Positions 8,210 to 18,750 of a stretch of 34,085 nt of DNA are shown here, piece by piece. Position 1 is the first letter of the stretch; each line of letters opens with the position of its first letter. The notes beneath the pieces were generated by a model. It was given only the letters and a program-made list of their open reading frames with translations. It did no database searches and was not told the DNA's origin. The position numbers were made by a program, and so were the translations under genes. Origin of the DNA: an uncultured Pelagibacteraceae bacterium (lineage in GTDB: Bacteria > Pseudomonadota > Alphaproteobacteria > Pelagibacterales > Pelagibacteraceae). Where the stretch lies: assembly GCA_902558585.1 (NCBI GenBank), contig CACEEO010000011.1, forward strand, positions 1 through 34,085. Reading direction: 5' to 3'.

Positions 8210-11200
8210 ATGTATATAACTGAAGTTAGCATTAAACGACCTGTGGTAGCTTGGGTCATGTCTTTAATATTAATTATTTTTGGTATTTTTGTCTTTTTAG
8301 AATTGCCAGTAAGAGAACTTCCTGATGGTATACAGCCTCCGGTAGTTCAAGTTCAAACTGATTATAAATCTGCTTCAGCTGAAATTGTTGATGAAGAAAT
8401 AACTCAAAAATTAGAGGATGTAATTGGTGGAGCTGAGGGTATCAAAAATATTGACTCAAGTTCTCTAAATGGAAGAAGTAGGATTAATATTCAATTCAAC
8501 ACAGACATTGATTTAGATGATGCTGCTAATGATATTAGGGAAAGAGTTGCAAGGGTTGTAGATAATTTACCAAGTGAATCGAACCCTCCGCAAATTTTAA
8601 AACAGGCAGCAGGTTTTACAACTACAATGTGGGTAGCTTTATCATCTCCAACTTGGAATGATTTAGATCTTGGAGATTATGCTGAAAGATATTTAGTAGA
8701 TGCATTCTCAAGCGTACCAAACGTAGGTCGAATTTTAGTTGGTGGATTAAGAGAGCTTAGTGTTAGAGTTTGGATAGATCCAATAAAATTAGCTGCAAAC
8801 GATCTTACAATTCAAGAAGTTGAAAGAGCTCTTAGAAATGAGAATATAAATCTTCCAGCTGGAACCTTAGAAGCTAATAACAAAGACTTAACTTTAAACA
8901 TTGATAAATCTTATTCTAATATTGATACAATTAAACAATTGCCACTTAAGAAAAATAAAGAAAAAGTTATCATTTTATCTGATGTGGCTAATATAGAGTT
9001 TGGACCTGTTTCAGAAAAAACTTTATTTAAAGCACAAAGAAAAAATGCAGTAAATTTAAAAACTGTTGGTATTGGTATTTATGCTAAAAGTGGTGCATCA
9101 ACGGTAGAGCTTTCTAAACAAATAAAAACTAAAATCAAAGAACTTAACAAATCCTTACCTGATGGATTAAAGTTAGAAATAGCATTTAACAGAGCAACCT
9201 ACATTGGTGCTGCAATAGAAGAAGTATATAAAAGTTTAATAATTGCATTTGTATTAGTTGTTTTAATTATTTATCTTTTTTTAGGTAACCTTAAAGCGGT
9301 AATAGTTCCTGCGGTTGCTTTACCAGTTAGTCTTATTGGATCATTTCTGGGGTTATATATATTTGATCTATCAATTAATATTTTCGTATTACTAAGTTTC
9401 ATTCTAGCAATTGGTATAATCACTGATGACTCTGTGATCATGACTGATGCGATCTATACAAGAATTGAAAATGGTGAAACACCTTTAGTGGCTGCTTACA
9501 AGGGTTCTAAACAAATTACATTTGCAATTATTGCAACGACTTTAATTCTTATAGCAGTATTTTTACCTTTAATTTTTATTAAAGGAATATCAGGAACATT
9601 GTTTAAAGAAACAGCAATAGCCTTATCATTTTCAATTGTTGTATCTTCTTTTGTCGCATTAACATTATCTCCAATGCTAGGAAGTAAATTTTTAAACAAA
9701 AAAGAAAAAGTCAATTTCTTTGTAAAAAAATTTAACAATGGATTTAAATCTTTTACAGGATTTTATGTAAATTCACTTAAATATTGGGTCAATAAACAAA
9801 AAACTATTTCAATATTTATAATTTTAATTATTGCTGCCTCAGCTTATTTGTTTAGTTTTTCCAAAAAAGAATTAATACCAATTGAAGATAGGGGTGCTTA
9901 TTTAATTATTGGGTCAACTGATGAAGGAAGTTCATTTGAATATACCCAAGAAAAAGCGCAGATAATTGAAGGAAGAATATTAAGATTATTGCAGGCAGAA
10001 GACAGTCCATATGCAAGACTAATAATGAGAGTTCCTGGTTTTGGAAGATCTGCAACGTCTTATAACAGTTTTATAATTATTGCATTACTTGATGAGTGGA
10101 AAAATAGAGAAAAAGGTAGTCAACAAATACTAAGGGAAGCTATCGGACAAGTGGTTTCTGTACCTGAAACTTTTGCTTTTCCAATTTCTCCACAATCAAT
10201 AAGAGTATCTAGTTATAATAAGCCTGTTCAAATGGTCATATATGGATCTAGCTATGAAGAATTAGAAGAAATTCAAAATAGTGTCTTAAGAGAATTAAGA
10301 AAAAATAGAAATATGTCTAGAATTGAAAGTGATTATACAAAAAATAAACCCGAGGTTAAATTAATCACTAATAAAAATAGAGCAAATGATTTGGGAGTTT
10401 CAACAGAAAATATAGGTAGAACTTTAGAAACTCTTTATGGAGGAAAAAGAGTAACAACTTTTAGTAAAGAAGGAAGAGAATACCCAATTATTTTACAACA
10501 ATATTTAGCAGACAGAAGAGATAAAGATGGGTTGTCAAAAATTTTTGTTAGATCTGAAACCACTGGTAAACTTGTATCTGTTGCAAGTTTAGTTGAGTTT
10601 AAAGAGAAAGGCACTGCTGAAGCGCTTCCAAGATACAATCGTCAAAGAGCAGTTACAATTTCTGCTGCGCTTGCAGAAGATTACACTCTAACAGAGGCTA
10701 TCAAATACCTGGAAGATGTCATGATTAGAGTTGCTCCTCAAAATCAAATCACCTGGAAAGGAAAATCTGAAGAGTTAAAAGAAACAACAAATGAAATATA
10801 CTTAATTTTTGCTCTTGCTTTGTTAACTGCCTATTTAGTAATGGCAGCAACATTTAACTCTTTTGTTCATCCATTTATTATTATTTTAACAGTTCCACTA
10901 GCTGTATTTGGTGGATTAGTATTTATTTTATTTTTAAATAGTTCAGTAAATATTTTCTCTCAAATCGCTTTAATTATACTGATTGGTATATCCACAAAGA
11001 ATAGTATTTTGATTGTAGACTACACAAACCAGATAAGAACTACCGGCGTTAAAATTCAGGACGCTATAATTAAAGCTTGCCAACTTAGAATTCGACCAAT
11101 CATAATGACCTCACTTAGTACAATGATAGCAATGCTTCCATTAGTTATTGGAAATATTGGCCCAGGTGCAGGTGAAGGCTCTAGATTAGCTGTGGGTTCT

Positions 11201-11332
11201 ACAATTTTAGGAGGAATGATTATTTCAACCTTCTTTACTTTATACGTAACTCCAACAATGTATTTAGCTCTTGCAAAAAATACCAAGCGAATTGATGCGG
11301 TTGATATTGAGTTAAAAAAACAGCTAAATTAA
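8210..11332 (+). CDS. RND efflux permease (AcrB/HAE1-like)
   Basis: 1040 aa; MYITEVSIKRPVVAWVMSLILIIFGIFVF..., TDDSVIMTDAIY paired Asp in TM4, ISTKNSILIVDYTNQ. Confidence 0.95.
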   Translation: MYITEVSIKRPVVAWVMSLILIIFGIFVFLELPVRELPDGIQPPVVQVQTDYKSASAEIVDEEITQKLEDVIGGAEGIKNIDSSSLNGRSRINIQFNTDIDLDDAANDIRERVARVVDNLPSESNPPQILKQAAGFTTTMWVALSSPTWNDLDLGDYAERYLVDAFSSVPNVGRILVGGLRELSVRVWIDPIKLAANDLTIQEVERALRNENINLPAGTLEANNKDLTLNIDKSYSNIDTIKQLPLKKNKEKVIILSDVANIEFGPVSEKTLFKAQRKNAVNLKTVGIGIYAKSGASTVELSKQIKTKIKELNKSLPDGLKLEIAFNRATYIGAAIEEVYKSLIIAFVLVVLIIYLFLGNLKAVIVPAVALPVSLIGSFLGLYIFDLSINIFVLLSFILAIGIITDDSVIMTDAIYTRIENGETPLVAAYKGSKQITFAIIATTLILIAVFLPLIFIKGISGTLFKETAIALSFSIVVSSFVALTLSPMLGSKFLNKKEKVNFFVKKFNNGFKSFTGFYVNSLKYWVNKQKTISIFIILIIAASAYLFSFSKKELIPIEDRGAYLIIGSTDEGSSFEYTQEKAQIIEGRILRLLQAEDSPYARLIMRVPGFGRSATSYNSFIIIALLDEWKNREKGSQQILREAIGQVVSVPETFAFPISPQSIRVSSYNKPVQMVIYGSSYEELEEIQNSVLRELRKNRNMSRIESDYTKNKPEVKLITNKNRANDLGVSTENIGRTLETLYGGKRVTTFSKEGREYPIILQQYLADRRDKDGLSKIFVRSETTGKLVSVASLVEFKEKGTAEALPRYNRQRAVTISAALAEDYTLTEAIKYLEDVMIRVAPQNQITWKGKSEELKETTNEIYLIFALALLTAYLVMAATFNSFVHPFIIILTVPLAVFGGLVFILFLNSSVNIFSQIALIILIGISTKNSILIVDYTNQIRTTGVKIQDAIIKACQLRIRPIIMTSLSTMIAMLPLVIGNIGPGAGEGSRLAVGSTILGGMIISTFFTLYVTPTMYLALAKNTKRIDAVDIELKKQLN

Positions 11333-11928
11333 AAAATAATATATTTTGAAGTTGATAAAGAATTTTTACATTCTGATAATTGTTGCTTATAAATATTTGA
11401 TTGTTTCTCCACTCTTTTGGCTAGATTAATTACTTTTTTATTTTTTTTATAATTTTTATAGTTACCCCACCCTTCATGATAAGCAATATACTGCTTGAAA
11501 GCATCTTTTTTTGAAACTTTTAAAATTTTTTCAGTTTTATTGGTATACCAGCCAATAAAATCTACACTATCTTTAAATCTTGTTCTGACGGCAAGCTTAT
11601 TCCCAGTTTCTTCTTTATATTGTTTCCATGTTCCTTTTACGGCCTGTGAATACCCTAAAGAACTTGATGGTCTCTTATAAGGCACTACTTTAAATAATTT
11701 CTGTCTAGGGGGTTTGGCTAACCAGTCAAAACTAGATTCCATTTTTATAATTGCAAGCTGTAAATAAATTGGGGTTCCCCATTTTTTCTCAGCTTTTTTT
11801 GCATGTTTGTACCACATGTATCTTTCATTAAATATAGAACAACTATCTGCTGTATTTTTAGGTACAGATGAACAACCTGAAATAAAAATTATTAAAATAA
11901 TTAAATAATTAATTTTTAATGTTTTCAT
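11329..11928 (-). CDS. Lytic-transglycosylase-like (SLT-type) lipoprotein
   Basis: Lipobox signal (LIILIIFISGCSS) and AIIKMESSFDW...SSLGYSQAVKGTWKQYKEETG resembling the SLT catalytic Glu region. Start moved from 11949 to the ATG at 11928 (MKTLKINYL) because that begins a proper signal peptide. Confidence 0.75.
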   Translation of the reverse strand: MKTLKINYLIILIIFISGCSSVPKNTADSCSIFNERYMWYKHAKKAEKKWGTPIYLQLAIIKMESSFDWLAKPPRQKLFKVVPYKRPSSSLGYSQAVKGTWKQYKEETGNKLAVRTRFKDSVDFIGWYTNKTEKILKVSKKDAFKQYIAYHEGWGNYKNYKKNKKVINLAKRVEKQSNIYKQQLSECKNSLSTSKYIIF

Positions 11929-12304
11929 TTTTTTTAAAAAAATAAACAATAATTGTTATTATAATGACACCTATAAGATTTCCAAATAAATCGGGAATTT
12001 CAAAACTTCTTTCAGGTATAACGTAGTGCAGTATCTCAAGTATTATTGATAAAAATATTAAATAAAAAGTAAGTAATATAAATTGAGACGATTTATTAAA
12101 TGTTAAATAACTGACAACAGAAAAAAGGACAAACGCATACAAGTGATTAGTCGAAATTATAAAATCTGCTGTTATTTGTGGTTGTAATTTGCAATCATCG
12201 TATAATAAACAACCAAGCAAACTACCAGGATATAAATATAAAACTATCAAAAAGAAATTGAATAAATAAAAAATAAATTTATATTTCGAAAAAAAATTAA
12301 TCAT
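11909..12304 (-). CDS. VanZ-like family membrane protein
   Basis: Four hydrophobic segments with VanZ-type LEILHYVIPERSFEIPDLFGNLIGV. Start uncertain (track gives 12328 with a TTG; ATG at 12304). Confidence 0.7.
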   Translation of the reverse strand: MINFFSKYKFIFYLFNFFLIVLYLYPGSLLGCLLYDDCKLQPQITADFIISTNHLYAFVLFSVVSYLTFNKSSQFILLTFYLIFLSIILEILHYVIPERSFEIPDLFGNLIGVIIITIIVYFFKKNENIKN

Positions 12305-12349
12305 TAATAATATAGTTTTATTTATCAAATTGATCTAAAAGATAAACAA

Positions 12350-13057
12350 ATGAGTTATTTAATTTTAGTTAGACATGGTCAAAGTATCTGGAATCTAGAA
12401 AAGAAATTTACTGGATGGGTGGATGTAGATTTAACGGAAAATGGGCAATCAGAGGCAAAAAAAGCTGGCCAACTTATAAAACAAGAAAATATCGAAATTA
12501 ATCTTTATTATTCATCTTTTCAATTAAGAGCAAAAAATACTTTAAAAATAATACAAGAAGAATTGAAAGATTTTAAAAAAGTAATAAGTGCGTGGGAATT
12601 AAACGAAAGGCATTATGGTGCTCTGACTGGATTAAATAAAGATGAAATGAAAAAAAAACTTGGAGAAGAAAAAGTTCATCAATTTAGACGTTCTTGGGAT
12701 CTTAGACCTGACCCTTTAGATAAAAAAAATCCATATCATCCGCTAAATATTGAAACTTATAAAGAAATTTCTTTAGAAAATATTCCTGACACTGAGTCAC
12801 TAAAAGATACATATGAAAGAGTAATAAAATTTTATAGCAAAGAGATAGAAAACAAAATAAGTGAAAATATTCTCATTTCTGCTCATGGAAACTCCATTAG
12901 AGCTCTTTGCAAACATTTGTTCAATTTAGATGATAATGAGATCTCTAAACTTGAAATTCCTACAGGAAACCCACTTTTAATTGAATTAGAAAACGGCAAA
13001 ATTTCTAATTGCAAATATCTTGATCAAGATAGAGCTAAAGATCTTTTAGTTTTTTAA
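12350..13057 (+). CDS. gpmA: 2,3-bisphosphoglycerate-dependent phosphoglycerate mutase
   Basis: LVRHGQSIWNLEKKFTGWVDVDLTENG, ERHYGALTGLNK, ISAHGNSIRALCKHL. Confidence 0.95.
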   Translation: MSYLILVRHGQSIWNLEKKFTGWVDVDLTENGQSEAKKAGQLIKQENIEINLYYSSFQLRAKNTLKIIQEELKDFKKVISAWELNERHYGALTGLNKDEMKKKLGEEKVHQFRRSWDLRPDPLDKKNPYHPLNIETYKEISLENIPDTESLKDTYERVIKFYSKEIENKISENILISAHGNSIRALCKHLFNLDDNEISKLEIPTGNPLLIELENGKISNCKYLDQDRAKDLLVF

Positions 13058-13724
13058 AAATATCCAAATCAGTTAAATGATAAAAGTCTTTTTGACTTTC
13101 ATAACCAAATAACTTTTTTTGGTCTAATAAATTATTCCAAATTTCCAAAATTGAGTAATTTTCTATTTTCTGTTTAATAAATAATTTTTTATTAATTATT
13201 TGACATCCAATGTAAATAAATTCTTTTTCAGCCTCTTTGTTAATTAAATTATTTTTTAAATTAAAATCTCCTTTTAACTTTTTATCAAAACTAAATTTTT
13301 TATTTACTAAAAGAAGAATGTTTTCTAATTTTTCAGAAAAATACATTTTTTCCATTTTTAATATCTCATCTTTATAGTTATTGCTCCAGATAGTATCTGG
13401 ATTAAAAATTATAAAATCCTTTTCATTAGAGTCTTTAATCATATTTTGAATACCTCCCCCTGTATCTAAAATATGCTTACCATCCTCAATTATTTTGATA
13501 TCCAAATTAAAATTTTTACTGTTTAAAAACACTGAAAATTGATCTTTTAAATAAAAAGTATTTATTAAGATTTTTTTAATACCTAGTTTTTCGATTAAAT
13601 TAATACATCTTTCCAGCATACTTACATCTTTAATCTCTAATAAGGGCTTAGGAGTATTTAAAGTAATGGGGTTTAATCTTTTACCAAAACCTGCACATAA
13701 AATTAAAGCTGTATTTATTCTCAC
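13035..13724 (-). CDS. murU: Nucleotidyltransferase, MurU-like (MurNAc-1-phosphate uridylyltransferase)
   Basis: LCAGFGKRLNPITLNTPKPLLEI sugar-phosphate nucleotidyltransferase motif; adjacent to an amgK-like kinase and tsaE. Confidence 0.75.
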   Translation of the reverse strand: MRINTALILCAGFGKRLNPITLNTPKPLLEIKDVSMLERCINLIEKLGIKKILINTFYLKDQFSVFLNSKNFNLDIKIIEDGKHILDTGGGIQNMIKDSNEKDFIIFNPDTIWSNNYKDEILKMEKMYFSEKLENILLLVNKKFSFDKKLKGDFNLKNNLINKEAEKEFIYIGCQIINKKLFIKQKIENYSILEIWNNLLDQKKLFGYESQKDFYHLTDLDIFKKLKDL

Positions 13725-13728
13725 TACC

Positions 13729-14688
13729 TTACCTTATAAATTTTGGAAAATTATTTTTTAATAGCAACATCAAATTATTGAATTCATTTTGCTCTTTAAT
13801 TCTATAATTGATCAATTCCCAAGCGTAGGGAATTAATTTAAGATATTTTTTTTTATTATCTCTAACAGCTAAACGCATAAATATACCAATTATTTTTAAA
13901 TTCCTTAAAACAGATAAAATTTCAAAATCTTTTTTAAATTTTTCTAAATCAATTTTTTGATTAGTTTTGACGTAAAACTTAAATACTTTCCCTTTTAATT
14001 CATTGGGTGTTTTTAATCTTACGTCGTCAATTAAGGATGCTAAATCGTAAGCTCTATTACCAATTAGTGCATCTTGACTATCTATTACTGCAATTTTTTT
14101 ATTGTGATAAATAAAATTTGAAACATGAAAATCTCTATGAACAAATGTATCATTTTTGTAATTTAATTTTGATAATAAATTTTTTACCTCTAATTTAAAT
14201 TTCTTTTTAAATTTAATACTTTTGAATTTAGATAATTTCTTTGGTGCATACCAGTCACAAAAAAGTTTAGTTTCATCAAACAAAATTTTGTTATTATATT
14301 CTTGAACTTTATATAATTTGTTTTTAAAATTTTTTACTTTTTTATCTTTTATTAATTGTATTTTATTTAAAATTTTTATTATCTTTTTAAAAATGACATA
14401 TTTATTATTCTTTTTGTTTTTTAAAATTTGAAACAAAGTTTGATCTCCAAAGTCATTTATTTCTATATAATTATTAATGTAATTTTCACTTAATAGAATT
14501 GGTGCTAAAATTTTATTTTTAATTAAAATTTTATTTATCGCATCGTAAATTAAAAGATTTTTTAACTTTTCTTTCTTGGATACTACAATAATAGATTTAT
14601 TTTTTCTGTTTCTATAAAATTCTCTAAAAGACGCGTCACCTTTTATTTTTTTCAATTTTGCTAAGCTTTTCATCAAAATAGGTTTCAA
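13729..14688 (-). CDS. amgK: Aminoglycoside-phosphotransferase-fold kinase, AmgK-like (MurNAc/GlcNAc anomeric kinase)
   Basis: FVHRDFHVSNFIYHNKKIAVIDSQDALIGNRAYDLASLIDD (APH catalytic HxDxxxxN and metal-binding D); tsaE-amgK-murU context. Confidence 0.75.
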   Translation of the reverse strand: MKPILMKSLAKLKKIKGDASFREFYRNRKNKSIIVVSKKEKLKNLLIYDAINKILIKNKILAPILLSENYINNYIEINDFGDQTLFQILKNKKNNKYVIFKKIIKILNKIQLIKDKKVKNFKNKLYKVQEYNNKILFDETKLFCDWYAPKKLSKFKSIKFKKKFKLEVKNLLSKLNYKNDTFVHRDFHVSNFIYHNKKIAVIDSQDALIGNRAYDLASLIDDVRLKTPNELKGKVFKFYVKTNQKIDLEKFKKDFEILSVLRNLKIIGIFMRLAVRDNKKKYLKLIPYAWELINYRIKEQNEFNNLMLLLKNNFPKFIR

Positions 14689-14689
14689 T

Positions 14690-15139
14690 TTAAATTTTTA
14701 TATCTACAATCCTATCATTTAATTGATTTAAATAATTAAATGTTAAAGTTATAAATTTTATATCTTGTTTATCAGCAATCAATTGTGGCCATTCTATAAG
14801 TGTTATTAATTTATTATCTTTTTCAAAAATATCTAAATTATTGAGATCTTCTTTCCTATTAATTCTAAATAAATCATAATGTTTTATTCTTATATCTTTT
14901 ACCTGATACTCATTTAATAAACTAAAAGTAGGGCTTGTAATTTCTGTTTGTTTTAAATTATTTATTTTTTGATACTCATTTATAAAATATTTAACAAAGG
15001 TTGTTTTACCAACGCCCATCTCTCCATATAAAAAAATAAACTCGCCACCTTTCAGATATTTTGTAAATTCTTTAGCTAATTCTTTAGTTAACTTCTCTGA
15101 AGTGATATCGATTGTGCTATCTTTAATAGCGATAGGCAT
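14690..15139 (-). CDS. tsaE: tRNA t6A biosynthesis ATPase TsaE
   Basis: [16 protein letters not shown]-loop, [26 protein letters not shown] at 15139 (MPIAIKDS) preferred over the 15166 start, which would lie deeper inside ahcY. Confidence 0.9.
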   Translation of the reverse strand: MPIAIKDSTIDITSEKLTKELAKEFTKYLKGGEFIFLYGEMGVGKTTFVKYFINEYQKINNLKQTEITSPTFSLLNEYQVKDIRIKHYDLFRINRKEDLNNLDIFEKDNKLITLIEWPQLIADKQDIKFITLTFNYLNQLNDRIVDIKI

Positions 15140-16409
15140 CTGGTTTGAAAGGACCTTCTGTTCCAACGCTTATATAATCTGCTTGCTCTTTTGATAATTT
15201 TGTTAGTTTTGCTCCAACCTTTTTTAAATGCAGAGTTGCTACTTTTTCATCTAAATGTTTTGGAAGTACGTAAACTTTATTTTCATAATTTTTATTATTG
15301 TGCCAAAGTTCTATTTGAGCAATTACTTGATTAGTAAATGATGCGCTCATTACAAAACTTGGATGTCCTGTTGCACAACCAAGATTAACTAATCTTCCTT
15401 CAGCTAAAAGAATAATTCTTTTACCACTTGGCAACTCTATTTCATGCACTTGAGGTTTTACCTCAGTCCACTTATAATTTCTAAGAGCTTCAACTTGTAT
15501 TTCATTATCAAAGTGACCAATATTACATAAGATAGCTCTGTCCTTCATATCTCTCATATGATCTGCAGTAACAATGTCTTTGTTACCTGTTGCTGTTACA
15601 ACAATATCAGCTCTACTTATAGCCTCCTCCATTAATACCACTTCATAACCTTCCATTGCAGCTTGGAGAGCACAAATTGGATCTGCTTCTGTAACTAAAA
15701 CTCTAGCTCCACTTTGTCTTAAAGATGCAGCACTTCCTTTTCCAACGTCTCCAAAACCAGCAACAATAGCAATTTTTCCAGACATCATTACATCAGTAGC
15801 TCTTCTTATCCCGTCTACTAAACTTTCTCTACATCCATATAAATTATCAAATTTTGATTTTGTGACAGAGTCATTCACGTTTATTGCTGGAACTAAAAGA
15901 GATTTATCTTTTTCCATTTTATTAAGTGCTTTAATTCCAGTAGTAGTCTCTTCTGAAATACCCTTAACATCTTTCATTAAATCCTGATATTCATTGTGCA
16001 TAATAGCTGTTAAATCACCACCGTCATCTAATAACATGTTAGGTTTCCAGTCAGGTTTTCCAACTATAGTTTGTTTAATGCACCATAAATATTCCTCTTC
16101 TGTTTCACCTTTCCAGGCATAAACAGGGATCCCGGCCTTTGCAATTGCAGCAGCTGCATGATCTTGTGTTGAAAAAATATTACATGAAGACCAACGAACT
16201 TCAGCGCCTAATGCAACTAAGGTTTCGATTAGTACTGCAGTTTGAATTGTCATATGAAGACACCCTATAATCCTTGCACCCTTTAATGGTTTCTCTTTAG
16301 AATACTCTTCTCTTAAAGCCATTAAACCAGGCATTTCACTTTCAGCTATTGATATTTCTTTTCTACCAAATTCAGCTTGTGCAATGTCTTTTACTTTATA
16401 ATCGTCCAT
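15123..16409 (-). CDS. ahcY: Adenosylhomocysteinase
   Basis: [37 protein letters not shown] (NAD-binding), C-terminal [10 protein letters not shown]. Confidence 0.98.
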   Translation of the reverse strand: MDDYKVKDIAQAEFGRKEISIAESEMPGLMALREEYSKEKPLKGARIIGCLHMTIQTAVLIETLVALGAEVRWSSCNIFSTQDHAAAAIAKAGIPVYAWKGETEEEYLWCIKQTIVGKPDWKPNMLLDDGGDLTAIMHNEYQDLMKDVKGISEETTTGIKALNKMEKDKSLLVPAINVNDSVTKSKFDNLYGCRESLVDGIRRATDVMMSGKIAIVAGFGDVGKGSAASLRQSGARVLVTEADPICALQAAMEGYEVVLMEEAISRADIVVTATGNKDIVTADHMRDMKDRAILCNIGHFDNEIQVEALRNYKWTEVKPQVHEIELPSGKRIILLAEGRLVNLGCATGHPSFVMSASFTNQVIAQIELWHNNKNYENKVYVLPKHLDEKVATLHLKKVGAKLTKLSKEQADYISVGTEGPFKPDAYRY

Positions 16410-16451
16410 GGCAAGCTTTATACAGCTAAGTATTTATTTATCAAGAAATGA

Positions 16452-17993
16452 TTAAACATTGGGAAATCTTATCTCTATCATTGCTCCTTCTTTATCAATA
16501 CGATTAGATGCTACAATTTCACCATCGTGGAGTTCAACCAAGTTTTTTACTATATTTAAACCAAGACCTGAATGTTCTCCAAATTTTTCAGGTCTATTAC
16601 TATAAAATCTTTTAAATATTCTTGATGTGTCTTTTTCTTTAAATCCTTGTCCTTCATCAATAATTTTGATTGATATTTGATTTTTTCCATTAACAGATAC
16701 ATCAACAAAAACATTGGCACCGTCTTTACTAAATGATATTGAATTATCTAATAAATTTGCAACGATTTGTTCAATTCTATTTTCTATTCCATTTATATAA
16801 TATTGTCTTTTTCCATCATTTTTATATTCAATTTTAATTCCTTTTTTCACTTGATGAATATTATTATAATCATCAACAACAGATTGAATGATAGGTTCAA
16901 TATCAATTTTTTTCATTTTTTCTTTACTTAAAGCAACTTCATCCTTTAACATTTGCGAATAATCAGTAATTAATCTTTCTATTCTTTGAACGTCATGACT
17001 AAGTATATTCAATAATCTATTTCTTTGTTCAGTATCATTTGTGTCTTGTAAAATTTCTGATGCACTTTTTAAAGATGCTAGTGGATTTCTTATCTCATGA
17101 ACCAAATCTGTTGAAAAGTTTTCTGCATGAGCAACCCTATTTTGAAGCTCATTTGTCATATCCTCTAAAGAATTTGATAAGAGTCCCAATTCGTCATTTC
17201 TTTTTTTAAGGTTTTCAATACCTGGTTTGGCTTGGCTTTTTTCTTTAATGCGAATTGTATATCCAACAAGATTTTGTATTGGTTTAATAAAATATCTACT
17301 TAACACAAAAGAGAAAATTAATATTACAAATCCTACAGATATAGCTGTTCTTATTACAAATGCTTTCCTCTCATCTATCGCTGTCTTTATTTCATTGGCG
17401 TTTTCTGTAATAGCTACATAACCAAGATTAATTTCATTCTTTGTAACATTCTTAATTGTTATTACATTAAATTGGTTAAAATCTTCTTGCGTAAATGTGT
17501 AAGGAACTCCTAAATTTTCAGAATTAGAATAATTTTTTAATATATCTTTGAATGAAATGGGTTTTTTTTCATCAATTTTTATATTTTTTTCCTCAATAGT
17601 TTTCTCTATTTCCTCATTATCTAAACTTTCAAATTCAATTTTATCAAGTCTTGTAGAGAATGATCTTGGATCAAGATCTAAAGTATCAGTGTCACCAATA
17701 AGGTTAAGTTGATCATCAAAAAATATTACTCTATCTAAATTTTGAAAAATAAACCTTGTAGAAAATAAAAATCTTCTAATATCATCTGATTGGAATTTTA
17801 CATCTAACCTTAAAATATTATCAATAGTGTTGTTAATAATGTTTGTGTGATTTTCAGATTTTTTTTTTATTAAACTTGGCTGAATATTATTTAGATATAT
17901 GAATGTAAATAGTCCAATTATTGTAAAAATTACAAAATTTATAAATAAAAATTTCTTTAATATAGAAAGAGTTTTTAAATATTTACTAAACAT
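16452..17993 (-). CDS. chvG: Sensor histidine kinase, ChvG-like
   Basis: Two TM segments around a periplasmic domain, HAMP, H-box LVHEIRNPLASLKSASEIL, N/G boxes (NLLDNSISFSKDG, GLGLNIVKNL); paired with a ChvI-like regulator. Confidence 0.85.
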   Translation of the reverse strand: MFSKYLKTLSILKKFLFINFVIFTIIGLFTFIYLNNIQPSLIKKKSENHTNIINNTIDNILRLDVKFQSDDIRRFLFSTRFIFQNLDRVIFFDDQLNLIGDTDTLDLDPRSFSTRLDKIEFESLDNEEIEKTIEEKNIKIDEKKPISFKDILKNYSNSENLGVPYTFTQEDFNQFNVITIKNVTKNEINLGYVAITENANEIKTAIDERKAFVIRTAISVGFVILIFSFVLSRYFIKPIQNLVGYTIRIKEKSQAKPGIENLKKRNDELGLLSNSLEDMTNELQNRVAHAENFSTDLVHEIRNPLASLKSASEILQDTNDTEQRNRLLNILSHDVQRIERLITDYSQMLKDEVALSKEKMKKIDIEPIIQSVVDDYNNIHQVKKGIKIEYKNDGKRQYYINGIENRIEQIVANLLDNSISFSKDGANVFVDVSVNGKNQISIKIIDEGQGFKEKDTSRIFKRFYSNRPEKFGEHSGLGLNIVKNLVELHDGEIVASNRIDKEGAMIEIRFPNV

Positions 17994-18700
17994 TAGCTAA
18001 CATTCCATCTATATCCACTACCATACCTAGTTTCAATAGCTGAAAAATCAGGATCTACTTTTTTAAATTTTTTTCTAATTCGTTTTACGTGACTATCAAT
18101 AGTTCTATCCTCAATATCTGTATCTTCTCTGTAAGCTATATCCATAAGCTGAGCTCTTTCTTTAATTATACCAGGCCTCTTTGCTAATTCTTTAACGATT
18201 AAAAACTCAGTTGTTGTCAATTTATCAGGCAGCTGTTTTCCATTCCATTCACACTCGAGTTGTGATGAATCTAATTTTAATCTTCCATGAGATATCAAGC
18301 TTTTATTTTCCTCTAGAATATTATTTGAATCTTTTTTTCTTAACTGCACTCTAATTCTTTCAATCAAAACTTTTATAGAAAAACCTCCTGATTTTTTTAC
18401 AAAATCATCTGCACCCAGCTTTAAACCTAACAACTCATCAATTTCATCATCTTTAGATGTTAAAAAAATTACTGGTAATGAAGTTTTTTTTCGAAGTTTT
18501 TTTAGTAATTCTTCTCCATCCATCTTAGGCATCTTTATATCTATGACTGCTAAGTCAGGTGGCATTCTGGTTAAACCGATTAATGCACTTTCACCATCAA
18601 TGTATGTTTGAACTTTAAAACCCTCTTTTTCTAATGCGATACTCAAACTTGTTAAAATATTTCTATCGTCATCAATTAGAGCTATTGTTTGTTTTTGCAT
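17993..18700 (-). CDS. chvI: OmpR-family response regulator, ChvI-like
   Basis: Receiver domain ([34 protein letters not shown]) plus winged helix ([35 protein letters not shown]); 1-nt overlap with chvG. Confidence 0.88.
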   Translation of the reverse strand: MQKQTIALIDDDRNILTSLSIALEKEGFKVQTYIDGESALIGLTRMPPDLAVIDIKMPKMDGEELLKKLRKKTSLPVIFLTSKDDEIDELLGLKLGADDFVKKSGGFSIKVLIERIRVQLRKKDSNNILEENKSLISHGRLKLDSSQLECEWNGKQLPDKLTTTEFLIVKELAKRPGIIKERAQLMDIAYREDTDIEDRTIDSHVKRIRKKFKKVDPDFSAIETRYGSGYRWNVS

Positions 18701-18750
18701 AAAGTAGTTTAAAAATACTAAATTGTCCTAATTTGGGCAATGTTATAAAT

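Noticed and set aside
9496-11286. Minus-strand ORFs (9496..9738, 10435..10638, 11056..11286) within the RND permease
   Set aside because: Antisense shadows of a 1040-aa conserved protein.
13037-13046. AAAGATCTTT palindrome in the gpmA/murU overlap
   Set aside because: Fully inside coding sequence of both genes and short; more simply explained by codon content.
16410-16451. Possible SAM/SAH riboswitch upstream of ahcY
   Set aside because: Only 42 bp lie between chvG and ahcY and I could not recognise a pseudoknot or conserved riboswitch core; the short AGCT repeats are insufficient.
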